Translations under genes and position numbers: made by a program | In this document: positions 1-7,675 of the stretch, piece by piece | Position numbering within the stretch: position 1 is the first letter of the stretch | Layout: every line of letters starts with the position of its first letter | Origin: Intrasporangiaceae bacterium | GTDB lineage: Bacteria > Actinomycetota > Actinomycetes > Actinomycetales > Dermatophilaceae | Direction of reading: 5' to 3' | Length of the DNA: 64,000 bases | NCBI GenBank assembly: GCA_021324575.1 | Contig: JAJPIW010000097.1 | Location: 1-64,000, forward strand | The notes under the pieces: generated by a model | What the model was told of the DNA's origin: nothing | The model's input: the letters and a program-made list of their open reading frames with translations, nothing else | The model's database searches: none

Positions 1-384
1 AGGTAGCGGTTGAGCTCGCGTCGCTCGACTCGGACGGAGCGGCCGATGCGAACAACGTGGATGTGATGGCGTGCTACTTCACGCTCGACGCTGCGCCGCG
101 TACACCGCAGATGCAATGCGACCTCGCCAAGCGTCAACAGAAGTGTGGGCTGGGTGTCCTCGATGGCCCTCTGGGCAGTTGCAGTGTTCATGCCGAAATA
201 CGCCAGACCGGAGCCGTCTGGTGGTCACGGGAGGGCACGACAGATCCCGCGTCTTGGACCCACGAGGACTGGTGCACACCACCAGTCTCCCGAATCGACC
301 AGAGCCACCGAGGTCCCATTGTTGAGCCCATTCTTGGGCCCATCGGACGACTCAGGCAGCCCGAGCGATGCCAAGGACGAGTAA
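1..384. other. No convincing gene
   Basis: Short overlapping reading frames exist on both strands here, but none has a ribosome-binding site, a recognisable domain or consistent high-GC third positions. The stretch lies on the 3' side of tRNA-Arg. It may be intergenic DNA or the decayed end of an older tRNA-associated insertion; nothing in the sequence decides this. Confidence 0.4.
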
Positions 385-415
385 GGCCCTAACCGCGTCT
401 CCGCAGGTCAGGGCC
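385..415 (-). terminator. Probable terminator of tRNA-Arg
   Basis: An imperfect hairpin pairs GGCCCTAACC at 385 with GGTCAGGGCC at 406 (one mismatch). It lies about 25 bases past the 3' end of the tRNA gene on its transcribed strand. Confidence 0.45.
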
Positions 416-440
416 CCAAACGTCTGTCTCAACACAGAGT

Positions 441-512
441 GCGCCCGAAGGGATTCGAACCCCTAACCTTCTGATCCGTAGTCAGATGCTCTATCCGTTG
501 AGCTACGGGCGC
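441..512 (-). tRNA. tRNA-Arg (anticodon ACG)
   Basis: Read on the minus strand this is a complete 72-nt cloverleaf: a 7-bp acceptor stem GCGCCCG/CGGGCGC, a D arm with GAGC, an anticodon stem TCTGA/TCAGA around loop CTACGGA, and a T loop with TTCGAAT. The anticodon ACG (read as ICG) serves the CGT, CGC and CGA arginine codons. CCA is not encoded. Confidence 0.97.
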
Positions 513-652
513 AGGTGCGCGCCGGGGATCGCCCAGCGCAACGAGGGACAACCTTACCGGGTGACCCCGACCCCCACGAAATCGTCATGAGGCCGGTCGG
601 AGCGCCGGCGGCGAAGGGGACGGATCACGCACCCGGCATACGGAAAATCGCC

Positions 653-743
653 CTTGCAAGCGTCTTGCAGAACTCTCCGTCAGGTTCTTGCAAGGGCTTG
701 CAAGAGGGCTTGCGCGCTTGTGAGACGTCTCACCGGATGAGAC
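653..743 (+). promoter_or_regulatory. CTTGCAAG box array and palindrome upstream of pckG
   Basis: The leader of the PEP carboxykinase gene holds CTTGCAAG at 653, CTTGCAG at 664, CTTGCAAG at 687 and again at 697, and a degenerate CTTGCGCG at 709. A perfect 12-bp palindrome TGAGACGTCTCA follows at 721-732, and the half-site GATGAGAC at 736. This is typical of operator arrays. The cognate regulator cannot be named from the sequence; a RamB- or MalR-like carbon-metabolism regulator is only a guess. Confidence 0.6.
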
Positions 744-821
744 CCCTCGGAGCGTCGGACGGGCCCAATTCCCGGGCGTACCTTGACAGAACAAGCTCGC
801 CCACGAAGGGAACTCACGGCC

Positions 822-2645
822 ATGACCACGGAGATTACCGATGCCGCCAGGACGACGAATGCTGCGCTCCAGGCCTGGGTCGACGAGGTAGCAGCCCTCA
901 CCACCCCCTCCGAGGTCGTCTGGGTGGACGGGTCCGACGCCGAGTGGGACCGGCTCACCGCCCAGCTCGTCGGGGCCGGCACCTTCGTCCGGCTCAACGA
1001 GGACAAGAAGCCCAACTCGTTCTGGGCCGCCTCGGACCCGACCGACGTCGCCCGCGTCGAGGACCGCACCTTCATCTGCTCGGAGGAGGAGAAGGACGCC
1101 GGGTTCACGAACAACTGGCGCTCCCCCGCCGACATGAAGGCCGAGATGACCGCCCTGTTCCGGGGCTCGATGGCCGGCCGGCCGATGTACGTCATCCCGT
1201 TCGTCATGGGCCACCTCAACGCCGATGTCCCGATGTACGGCGTCGAGATCACCGACTCGGCCTACGTCGTGGTCTCGATGAAGATCATGGCCCGGATCGG
1301 CACCGCCGTGCTCCGCGCGATGGAGGAGCAGGACGCCGTCTTCGTCAAGGGTCTGCACTCGGTCGGAGCCCCGCTCGCCCCAGGTCAGGCCGACGTGAAG
1401 TGGCCGTGCAACGACACCAAGTACATCGCCCACTTCCCCGAGACCCGCGAGATCTGGTCCTACGGCTCGGGCTACGGCGGCAACGCCCTCCTCGGCAAGA
1501 AGTGCTACGCCCTGCGCATCGCCAGCGCCATGGCGCGCGACGAGAACTGGATGGCCGAGCACATGCTCATCCTCAAGCTCGTCTCCCCCGCGGGCCGGGT
1601 CCACTACATCGCCGGCGCATTCCCCAGCGCGTGCGGCAAGACCAACCTGGCGATGCTCGACCCGACGCTCGAGGGCTGGACCGCCGAGATGGTCGGTGAC
1701 GACATCGCCTGGATGCGCTTCGGCCCGGACGGTCGACTGTATGCCGTGAACCCCGAGTTCGGTTTGTTCGGCGTCGCCCCCGGCACCGGCGAGAAGACCA
1801 ACCCCAACGCGATGCGCACCGTGGAGAAGGGCAACTCGATCTTCACCAACGTCGCCCTCACCGATGACGGCGACGTGTGGTGGGAGGGGATGAGCGAGGA
1901 GGTCCCCAGCCACCTCACGTCGTGGAAGGGCCAGTCCTGGACGCCCGAATCGGGCGAGCCGTCCAGCCACCCGAACTCCCGCTTCTGCACCCCGGCCGCC
2001 CAGTGCCCGATGATGGCGCCGGAGTACGACGAGCCCAACGGCGTCCCCATCTCGGCGATCCTCTTCGGCGGCCGCCGCAAGACCACCGTCCCGCTCGTCT
2101 TCGAGTCCCGCGACTGGAACCACGGCGTCTTCATCGGCGCCACACTCTCCTCGGAGACGACCGCTGCCGCGACCGGTGCGGTCGGCGTCGTCCGCCGCGA
2201 CCCGATGGCGATGCTCCCCTTCATCGGCTACAACGCCGGCGACTACGTCGGGCACTGGCTCGACATCGGCAAGCAGGCCGATGCCGCCCTGCTGCCGAAG
2301 ATCTACCAGGTCAACTGGTTCCGCCGCGACGAGGAGGACGGCTCGTTCCTCTGGCCCGGGTTCGGTGAGAACTCACGCGTCCTGAAGTGGATCGTCGAGC
2401 GGCTCGAGGGCACCGCCGACGCGGTCGAGACCCCCGTCGGTCTGGTGCCGACTCCGGAGGCCCTGGACACGACCGGCCTGGACATGACCCGCGAGCAGGT
2501 CGCCAAGGCGCTGGCCGTCAACACCGAGGACTGGGTGGCCGAGACCGAGCTGATCTCGGAGTGGCTGGACAAGTTCGGCGACAACCTCCCGACCCAGATC
2601 CGCGACGAGTTCAACACCCTGCAGCAGCGGGTCACCGAAGCCTGA
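822..2645 (+). CDS. pckG: Phosphoenolpyruvate carboxykinase (GTP)
   Basis: A cytosolic gluconeogenic enzyme converting oxaloacetate and GTP to phosphoenolpyruvate, CO2 and GDP. The 607-residue product is the usual length for the GTP-dependent family. It carries the PEPCK-specific P-loop [12 protein letters not shown] near residue 266, where the cysteine is the hyperreactive active-site residue, and the [11 protein letters not shown] motif near 417. ATG 822 is preferred because GAAGGGA lies about ten bases upstream; an in-frame TTG at 783 has no such site. The gene stands alone, with a regulatory box array upstream and a strong terminator downstream, so it is probably a monocistronic, carbon-source-regulated unit. 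Confidence 0.97.
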   Translation: MTTEITDAARTTNAALQAWVDEVAALTTPSEVVWVDGSDAEWDRLTAQLVGAGTFVRLNEDKKPNSFWAASDPTDVARVEDRTFICSEEEKDAGFTNNWRSPADMKAEMTALFRGSMAGRPMYVIPFVMGHLNADVPMYGVEITDSAYVVVSMKIMARIGTAVLRAMEEQDAVFVKGLHSVGAPLAPGQADVKWPCNDTKYIAHFPETREIWSYGSGYGGNALLGKKCYALRIASAMARDENWMAEHMLILKLVSPAGRVHYIAGAFPSACGKTNLAMLDPTLEGWTAEMVGDDIAWMRFGPDGRLYAVNPEFGLFGVAPGTGEKTNPNAMRTVEKGNSIFTNVALTDDGDVWWEGMSEEVPSHLTSWKGQSWTPESGEPSSHPNSRFCTPAAQCPMMAPEYDEPNGVPISAILFGGRRKTTVPLVFESRDWNHGVFIGATLSSETTAAATGAVGVVRRDPMAMLPFIGYNAGDYVGHWLDIGKQADAALLPKIYQVNWFRRDEEDGSFLWPGFGENSRVLKWIVERLEGTADAVETPVGLVPTPEALDTTGLDMTREQVAKALAVNTEDWVAETELISEWLDKFGDNLPTQIRDEFNTLQQRVTEA

Positions 2646-2670
2646 CTCGTATGCCGGGCACATGGCATAC

Positions 2671-2705
2671 GAAACCCCCGTTCGAGATCCTCGGACGGGG
2701 GTTTC
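2671..2705 (+). terminator. Rho-independent-type terminator of pckG
   Basis: An 11-bp perfect stem (GAAACCCCCGT with ACGGGGGTTTC) closes 26 bases after the pckG stop. Just before it, CGTATGCC (2648) and GGCATACG (2664) form an inverted pair, and another CGTATGCC lies at 2708. The recurrent 8-mer therefore decorates this terminator. Confidence 0.85.
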
Positions 2706-2754
2706 GCCGTATGCCGGTCGGCGGGGTGTTCGTCGGCCCCGCCGTGCGCGACGG

Positions 2755-2835
2755 ACCGGTTACCCGGCGCGCTACTCGACGGATGGTGTTGTGAGCACAG
2801 CACTTCTGGTTCGGTAACCGGGTCGGTAACCCGTC
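2755..2835. repeat. REP-like intergenic repeat, family A copy 1
   Basis: A palindromic element of about 80 bp. A GGTTACC box and a second, degenerate box (GCTACTC) lie on the left, and two GGTAACC boxes lie on the right. The centre can pair as GTGTTG with CAGCAC. It is clearly related to the copies at 5849 and 6096. Confidence 0.7.
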
Positions 2836-2903
2836 GAGCAGGGAGCGGCCGGGGCGAGAAGCGGATCACCGTGCCGTCGGCCAGGACGTGGCACACGGCA
2901 GGC

Positions 2904-3311
2904 TCAGGCCTTCGGCGGCTGGTCGATGCGGACCATGTTCCCGGAGGGGTCGCGGAAGGCACAGTCGCGGGTGCCCCAGAACTGGTCGGTCGGCTCCTGG
3001 AGCACCTCGGCGCCCGCGGCCTTCACCTTCGCGAAGGTGGCGTCGACGTCGTCGGTGTGGAAGTTGACGCCGTTGAGGGCGCCCTTGGCGATCAGGGCGG
3101 CAATCGTGTCGGAGTCGTCCGGGCTGCCGTTGACGAAGTTGGTCAGGACGATGGCGACGGCGGGTTGGCTGGGCGAGCCCACGGTGATCCAGCGGAAGCC
3201 GCCGTTCGCGACGTCGTTGCGGACGTCGAGCCCGAGGGTGTCGCGGTAGAAGGCGAGGGCGGCGTCGGCGTCGATCACCTGGACGAAGCAGGTCGAGAGG
3301 TTGAGTTCCAT
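2904..3311 (-). CDS. VOC-superfamily (glyoxalase/bleomycin-resistance fold) protein
   Basis: A 135-residue single VOC module. The N-terminal strand-helix unit runs into FYRDTLGL, and the C-terminal unit ends in FRDPSGNMVRIDQ, the usual metal-ligand and substrate-edge pattern. Members bind a divalent metal and act as isomerases, dioxygenases or resistance proteins; the substrate is not predictable here. It is the last gene of a leftward trio with an AraC regulator ten bases upstream and a second VOC protein before that, so the three are probably co-transcribed. Confidence 0.85.
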   Translation of the reverse strand: MELNLSTCFVQVIDADAALAFYRDTLGLDVRNDVANGGFRWITVGSPSQPAVAIVLTNFVNGSPDDSDTIAALIAKGALNGVNFHTDDVDATFAKVKAAGAEVLQEPTDQFWGTRDCAFRDPSGNMVRIDQPPKA

Positions 3312-3321
3312 GAACGGAACG

Positions 3322-3780
3322 CTAGACGGCCGAGAGCTGCGGGGCTTCTTCGTTCCTGCTCGCCTTGTCGGCGGCGGTGCGGGTGCGGGCGGGCCGGGTG
3401 GCTTGCTTGGCGATGCAGCCCGGAACCGTCACCAGCTCCTCGTGGCTGCGGGCCCGGTAGGCCGTCGGCGTCTCCCCGACGAGCTCGGTGAACCGTGCGC
3501 TGAACGAGCCGAGCGACGTGCACCCCACCGCCATGCAGACATCGGTGACGGACAGGTCACCGATCCGGAGCAACGACTTGGCCCGCTCGATCCGGCGAGT
3601 CATCAGGTAGGAGTGCGGCGTCTCGCCGTAGGCCTTGCGGAACTGGCGCGAGAAGTGCGCGGGCGACATGAACGCGGCCCGCGCGATGGCATCGACATCG
3701 AGCGGGCCGGCGTACTCACGGTCCATCAGGTCGCGGGCGCGACGAAGGTGGGCGAGGTTGGCGAGCTCCTCCTTGGTCAC
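3322..3780 (-). CDS. AraC-family transcriptional regulator (DNA-binding domain only)
   Basis: A 152-residue protein that is almost entirely the AraC double helix-turn-helix (residues about 8-110). It includes MSPAHFSRQFRKAYGETP in the first unit and TSLGSFSARFTELVGETP in the second. There is no sensory domain; the C-terminal tail is basic and low in complexity. The GTG start at 3780 is the first in-frame start that keeps the whole domain and leaves a 34-base gap from the upstream VOC gene. As the middle gene of a VOC/AraC/VOC operon it probably controls its own operon. Confidence 0.88.
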   Translation of the reverse strand: MTKEELANLAHLRRARDLMDREYAGPLDVDAIARAAFMSPAHFSRQFRKAYGETPHSYLMTRRIERAKSLLRIGDLSVTDVCMAVGCTSLGSFSARFTELVGETPTAYRARSHEELVTVPGCIAKQATRPARTRTAADKASRNEEAPQLSAV

Positions 3781-3814
3781 CCGTCCAGCGTAGCCACGCC
3801 GGCCCGCTCCGGGG

Positions 3815-4444
3815 TCAGCCCGTGACGACCTCGCTGGCGGAGGTCTCCCAGGCGAACCCGTCGGGGTCGGCGAACGCGGGCGCGTCGGTACCGAGGACGA
3901 TTCGGTGCGACCCACTGCCCTCGACCGGCACACCGGCGTCCTTGGCGAGGTGACGGCGGCCGTAGAGGGCCAGGGTGACCGGGCTGCCGGGCGTAGCGAA
4001 CTCGACGTACTTGCCCCCGAAACTCTTCGCCACATCGAGGCCACGCTCGACGTAGAACCGCTTGGTGGCCTTGACGTCCTCCACGCCGAGCAACAGCGCC
4101 ACCTGGTCGATCGTGCGGGTCTCTGCCGTGGTGTCCTTCTTGGCCGAGGACGCCAGCTTCCAGATCGTCCCGTCCGGCGCCTGGACGACCCCGCCGTAGC
4201 CCCAGAACGACTTCGCCGGCGGCTTGAGCGTCGTGGCGCCTGCCGCGAGCGCTGTGCCGACGAGTGAGTTGACGATCGCTGGCTGTGCCACCACGAGCGA
4301 GAGGGTGAAACCGCGGAACCCGGTGGACGGCGCATCGGAGGCGCGTACACCGATCTGGTGGTCGAGGCCGAACGCCGCGACAAGGAAGGCCCGGCTCGCG
4401 GCCGGGTCGGTGACGTCGAGGGTGATGCTGCGAAGAGTGGTCAT
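3815..4444 (-). CDS. Two-domain VOC (glyoxalase-fold) protein
   Basis: The 209-residue protein contains two tandem VOC units, about residues 1-105 and 110-205. Each begins with a strand resembling ITLDVTD or VALLLGVEDV and ends in a PDGTIWKL- or DPDGFAWET-type strand. Such doublets form one complete metal- or ligand-binding barrel, as in actinobacterial glyoxalase-like and antibiotic-sequestering proteins. ATG 4444 is chosen because an upstream in-frame extension has no domain content. It is the first gene of the operon with the AraC regulator and the second VOC protein. Confidence 0.85.
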   Translation of the reverse strand: MTTLRSITLDVTDPAASRAFLVAAFGLDHQIGVRASDAPSTGFRGFTLSLVVAQPAIVNSLVGTALAAGATTLKPPAKSFWGYGGVVQAPDGTIWKLASSAKKDTTAETRTIDQVALLLGVEDVKATKRFYVERGLDVAKSFGGKYVEFATPGSPVTLALYGRRHLAKDAGVPVEGSGSHRIVLGTDAPAFADPDGFAWETSASEVVTG

Positions 4445-4593
4445 GACGATGACGCTAGGTTCGAGCGGCATACGGATGCTTCTCCAATCCTGCTCATCCC
4501 GACCGCTCACGACGTATGCCGGTGGGTCGGGTGTTCGGCCCCACCCCCTGCCGCTGCGAAGACCTCGGCCCCGATCGGAGCGAGGATGGCGGG

Positions 4594-5802
4594 ATGCTGG
4601 TGCTTCGCGCGCCGCGACTGTTCGATGGTGAACGAATGCTGCACGGCCTCGAGATCGTCGTCGCCGAGGACGGCTCGATCGCGGAGGTGCGCCCCCGGCA
4701 GGACGCCCCGAGCAACGCCGAGGTCATCGACTACGGCGGCGACACGACGCTCCTGCCGGGGCTCGTCGACGGCCACCAGCACCTGTCCTGGGGTTCCACG
4801 CCCTCGGCGCTGGAGGGGCTGGCCCATGACCGGGCCTTCCTGCGCAAGCAGACCTTGGGCAACGCGCGGCTGGCGCTGGCCGCCGGCGTGACGACCGTCC
4901 AGGACGTCGGCGACGGGGACTACCTCGTCGTGGACGTGCGCAACGAGGTGTCCGGCGACCCGATGCTGCCGCGGATCCTCGCCAGCGGCCCGCCGATCAC
5001 GAGCGTCGGCGGGCACTGCCACTTCTTGGGCGGCTCCGAGACCCGTCCGGCCGACGTTGCGGCGACGGTCCGGGAGCATGCCGAGCGCGGCGTCGACCTG
5101 ATCAAGGTGATGGCCTCCGGCGGCAACGTCACACCCGGGTCCCTGCCATGGGACTCACAGTTCGACCGAGAGACCCTGCGGGCGATCGTGACAGAGGCGG
5201 CTCGTCACGGCCTCGGCGTCGCGGCGCACGGACACGGGGTCCAGGCGATCTGGGACAGTGTGGAGGCTGGTGTCGCGAGCATCGAGCACTGCACCTTCAT
5301 GACCGCTGACGGCGTCGACCCCGACCCGGACCTGCGCCGGCTGCTCGCCGAGTCCGGTGTCGTCATCCGGCTCACGGCGGGCAGCTCCCCCGGCGGCCCA
5401 CCGCCACCGCCGGCGATCGCGTCCCGGCTGCCGCTCGTCGGCTCGGCGATCATGGAGCTGCATAGCCTCGGCGCCCGCCTCGTCGCATCGACCGATGCCG
5501 GAGTCGGCCCGGGCAAGCGTCACGACACGCTGCCCTACGCGCTGGCGTTCTTCGCGACTCTCGGAATCCCGGCGACCGAGTGCCTGTCGATGATGACGGC
5601 CCGGGCCGCCGACGCGGTCGGACTTGCCACCGTGTGCGGCCGGCTCCGCGCCGGGCTGGTTGCCGACGTGCTGGTCGTGTCCGGTGACCCGACCACCGAC
5701 CCGGCCGCGTTGCTCGACGTCCGGGCCGTGCACCGTGCCGGCAGGCTCGTCGCCGGGCCGTCCTCCCGACCTCGTCCCGAGCCTCCGCCATCCCCGGGCT
5801 GA
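4594..5802 (+). CDS. Metal-dependent amidohydrolase (imidazolonepropionase/prolidase-like)
   Basis: A 402-residue TIM-barrel hydrolase of the amidohydrolase superfamily. It shows the N-terminal metal motif DGHQHLSWG near residue 60, a KVMASGGN strand that may hold the bridging lysine, AHGHG and IEHCT histidine strands, and the catalytic aspartate in STDAGVG near 300. The family includes Xaa-Pro dipeptidases, organophosphate hydrolases and imidazolonepropionase-like enzymes; the substrate is unknown. No signal peptide is visible. ATG 4594 has GCGAGGA about nine bases upstream; the longer frame from 4516 lacks a site. It is divergent from the VOC operon. Confidence 0.9.
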   Translation: MLVLRAPRLFDGERMLHGLEIVVAEDGSIAEVRPRQDAPSNAEVIDYGGDTTLLPGLVDGHQHLSWGSTPSALEGLAHDRAFLRKQTLGNARLALAAGVTTVQDVGDGDYLVVDVRNEVSGDPMLPRILASGPPITSVGGHCHFLGGSETRPADVAATVREHAERGVDLIKVMASGGNVTPGSLPWDSQFDRETLRAIVTEAARHGLGVAAHGHGVQAIWDSVEAGVASIEHCTFMTADGVDPDPDLRRLLAESGVVIRLTAGSSPGGPPPPPAIASRLPLVGSAIMELHSLGARLVASTDAGVGPGKRHDTLPYALAFFATLGIPATECLSMMTARAADAVGLATVCGRLRAGLVADVLVVSGDPTTDPAALLDVRAVHRAGRLVAGPSSRPRPEPPPSPG

Positions 5803-5848
5803 GCCGGCAGTGGGTCGCCGGTGTCTCCGTATGCCGCCTGGGTCGCCC

Positions 5849-5932
5849 GACGTGTTACCGGACGGGTTACCGGACCGGATGTGCTGCACCCACAACACCT
5901 TCGGTTCGGTAACCCGTGCGGTAACCCGTCGG
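5849..5932. repeat. REP-like intergenic repeat, family A copy 2
   Basis: Left arm with boxes GTTACC at 5853 and 5866, a central GGATGTGCTG to CAACACC hairpin, and a right arm with GGTAACC at about 5907 and 5918. It matches copies 1 and 3 box for box, with compensating changes in the central stem. It lies just downstream of the amidohydrolase stop, next to a CGTATGCC at 5828. Confidence 0.75.
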
Positions 5933-5976
5933 CGCGGTGCCCGGGATGCCGCGCGACAGGGACTGGCCGGGTACCC

Positions 5977-6004
5977 GGTACCAGGTACCAGGTACCAGGT
6001 ACCA
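5977..6004. repeat. Four tandem GGTACCA heptads
   Basis: GGTACCA is repeated four times without interruption (5977, 5984, 5991, 5998). The array is flanked by ACTGGCC on both sides (5963 and 6004). Each unit contains the palindrome GGTACC. It sits between two REP-like elements. Confidence 0.8.
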
Positions 6005-6095
6005 CTGGCCAGCGGAGTGTCCGCGCGCCAGGTGCACCACGGATGAGACCGGTCCAGCGCAGCCGTGCGGTTCAGCGAGGACCCCGTCCACCCGC

Positions 6096-6173
6096 CCGGT
6101 TACCCGACGGGTTACCCGACTGGATGTGCTGCGCCCGCAACACCTTCGGTCAGGTAACCAGTCCGCTAGCCGG
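6096..6173. repeat. REP-like intergenic repeat, family A copy 3
   Basis: Boxes GGTTACC at 6099 and 6111, a central GGATGTGCTG-CAACACC stem, GGTAACC at 6153 and a decayed fourth box. Its right end covers the stop codon (6166-6168) of the leftward gene beyond, so the element also forms that gene's 3' end. Confidence 0.75.
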
Positions 6174-6690
6174 TCGCCGTGCCCGAAGTAGCGTTGGCGG
6201 CCGCGCCGGCTCCGGCGTTGGGATCGCCCTGACCCGGGAGCTGTCCGGTCTGGCCAAGCTGACCCCGGCCCTGTTGGACCTGACCCTGCTGGCCGGTCGG
6301 ACCGAGCTGGCCGCCCTGACCGCCCCGGCCGAAGCCACCTCCGGTCCCACCTGGCCCCCCTCGGCCCAGCTGCCCGCCCGGCCCATCGCCGCTCTGGGAA
6401 CCTGTTCCGGCAGGAACCAGTGCCGCCGCCGAGACCGCTCCGACCCCGGAGAGGCCGATCGCCAGCGCCGCCGCGATCGCGGTCTTCTTGCCCGACCAGG
6501 TCGGAGCCCTGACCGCGGGGGCAGTGGCTGCACCGTCAGCAGCGGTGACACCAGCAGCCGCGCCGACAGTGCCGGAAGCCGCAGAAACCGCGGGAGCCGA
6601 CGGCACGGCATACGGAAGGGACTCGGTCGGGGAAACGGGGGCGAAGACCTCGGTGTTCGGGCCGAGCTCGTCGCGGGGGGTCGTCGTCAT
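6166..6690 (-). CDS. Membrane-anchored Gly/Gln-rich protein of unknown function
   Basis: A 174-residue protein: a Pro/Ala-rich N-terminus of about 60 residues, a basic segment, one hydrophobic helix (AIAAALAIGLSGVGAVSAAAL), then an extracytoplasmic low-complexity tail made largely of G, Q, L and R. ATG 6690 has a clear AGGAG at about seven bases. No family is recognised. It is divergent from the adjacent response regulator. The glycosyltransferase further down carries a similar Gly-rich segment, so this may be an accessory envelope protein of the same system; that link is inference. Confidence 0.7.
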   Translation of the reverse strand: MTTTPRDELGPNTEVFAPVSPTESLPYAVPSAPAVSAASGTVGAAAGVTAADGAATAPAVRAPTWSGKKTAIAAALAIGLSGVGAVSAAALVPAGTGSQSGDGPGGQLGRGGPGGTGGGFGRGGQGGQLGPTGQQGQVQQGRGQLGQTGQLPGQGDPNAGAGAAANATSGTATG

Positions 6691-6856
6691 GCTGGTCTCC
6701 TGGGACAGGTGGGAACGCGTCGTCGACCACGCTCGCCACCCGGCCTGTGGCACGACTGTGGCCCACATATCGACCCTCTGGGAACCCGGCACAGAGGCTT
6801 CACAGGAAAGGCACAGGACTTCGAGGGCGCGGACACACGACGACCGCGCGACACTG

Positions 6857-7597
6857 ATGGTCATGAACCCGACCAAGACCTCGACGGCCAAGCTGGTGCG
6901 CGCCGATGGATCCCCCGTCCGCGTCCTCATCGTCGACGACGAGGCCAACCTGACCGAGCTGCTCGCCATGGCGCTGCGCTACGAGGGCTGGGATGTCCGT
7001 ACCGCCGCCTCCGGCATGGAGGCGGTCCGCGCCGCGCGCGAGTTCGGGCCGGACGCAGTCGTGCTCGACATGATGCTCCCCGACTTCGACGGCATGGAGG
7101 TGCTGCGCCGGATGCGCGGCGAGACGCCCAACGTGCCCGTCCTCTTCCTCACCGCCAAGGACGCCGTCGAGGACCGGGTGGCGGGTCTCACGGCGGGCGG
7201 CGACGACTACGTCACCAAGCCGTTCAGCCTCGAGGAGGTCGTCGCCCGGGTCCGCGCCCTCATGCGACGCACCGCCATCGTCACCGACGAGTCCTCCTCG
7301 CTCCTCGCCGTCGGCGACCTCACCCTCGACGAGGACAGCCACGAGGTCACCCGCGGCGGCACCCAGATCTCGCTCACCGCAACGGAGTTCGAGCTACTGC
7401 GCTACCTCATGCGCAACCCCAGGCGAGTCCTCTCCAAAGCCCAGATCCTCGACCGGGTGTGGAACTACGACTTCGGCGGTCAGGCCAATGTCGTCGAGCT
7501 CTACATCTCCTACCTCCGCAAGAAGATCGACGTCGGTCGCAACCCGATGATCCACACCATGCGGGGCGTCGGCTACGTCCTCAAGCCCGCGGACTGA
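6857..7597 (+). CDS. OmpR/PhoB-family response regulator
   Basis: A 246-residue two-component regulator. The receiver domain (about 22-135) contains the acidic pair VDDE, the phospho-acceptor in VVLDMMLPD near residue 70, LTAKD and the switch lysine in VTKPF. The winged-helix effector (about 150-242) has the LTATEFELL and RVWNYDFGG signatures and ends in MRGVGYVLKP. It resembles mycobacterial TrcR-type regulators. ATG 6857 and ATG 6863 are both possible and neither has a strong ribosome site. The cognate kinase follows after 78 bases, separated by a short hairpin. Confidence 0.93.
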   Translation: MVMNPTKTSTAKLVRADGSPVRVLIVDDEANLTELLAMALRYEGWDVRTAASGMEAVRAAREFGPDAVVLDMMLPDFDGMEVLRRMRGETPNVPVLFLTAKDAVEDRVAGLTAGGDDYVTKPFSLEEVVARVRALMRRTAIVTDESSSLLAVGDLTLDEDSHEVTRGGTQISLTATEFELLRYLMRNPRRVLSKAQILDRVWNYDFGGQANVVELYISYLRKKIDVGRNPMIHTMRGVGYVLKPAD

Positions 7598-7603
7598 GTT
7601 CAC

Positions 7604-7629
7604 CGGCATACGACCGATTTCGTATGCCG
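7604..7629. repeat. Inverted pair of the recurrent 8-mer between regulator and kinase
   Basis: CGGCATACG at 7604 and CGTATGCCG at 7621 form a perfect 9-bp stem with an 8-base loop, starting six bases after the response-regulator stop. It could attenuate read-through into the kinase gene. It is one of two inverted pairs of the window-wide motif placed directly behind a stop codon. Confidence 0.75.
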
Positions 7630-7675
7630 CCCGCTCACCTCTCCCCGAACTCACCCCTCCCCGGAGCAGCCAGTC

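Noticed and set aside
721-732. TGAGACGTCTCA as the same operator type as the GACGTC boxes at 45148
   Set aside because: Only the core ACGTC is shared; flanks differ and one lies in chromosomal DNA, so a common regulator is not supported.
585-2255. Long open frame opposite pckG
   Set aside because: It is a high-GC shadow of the pckG coding frame, with Arg/Gly/Ala/Val-rich composition, no domain and no ribosome site.
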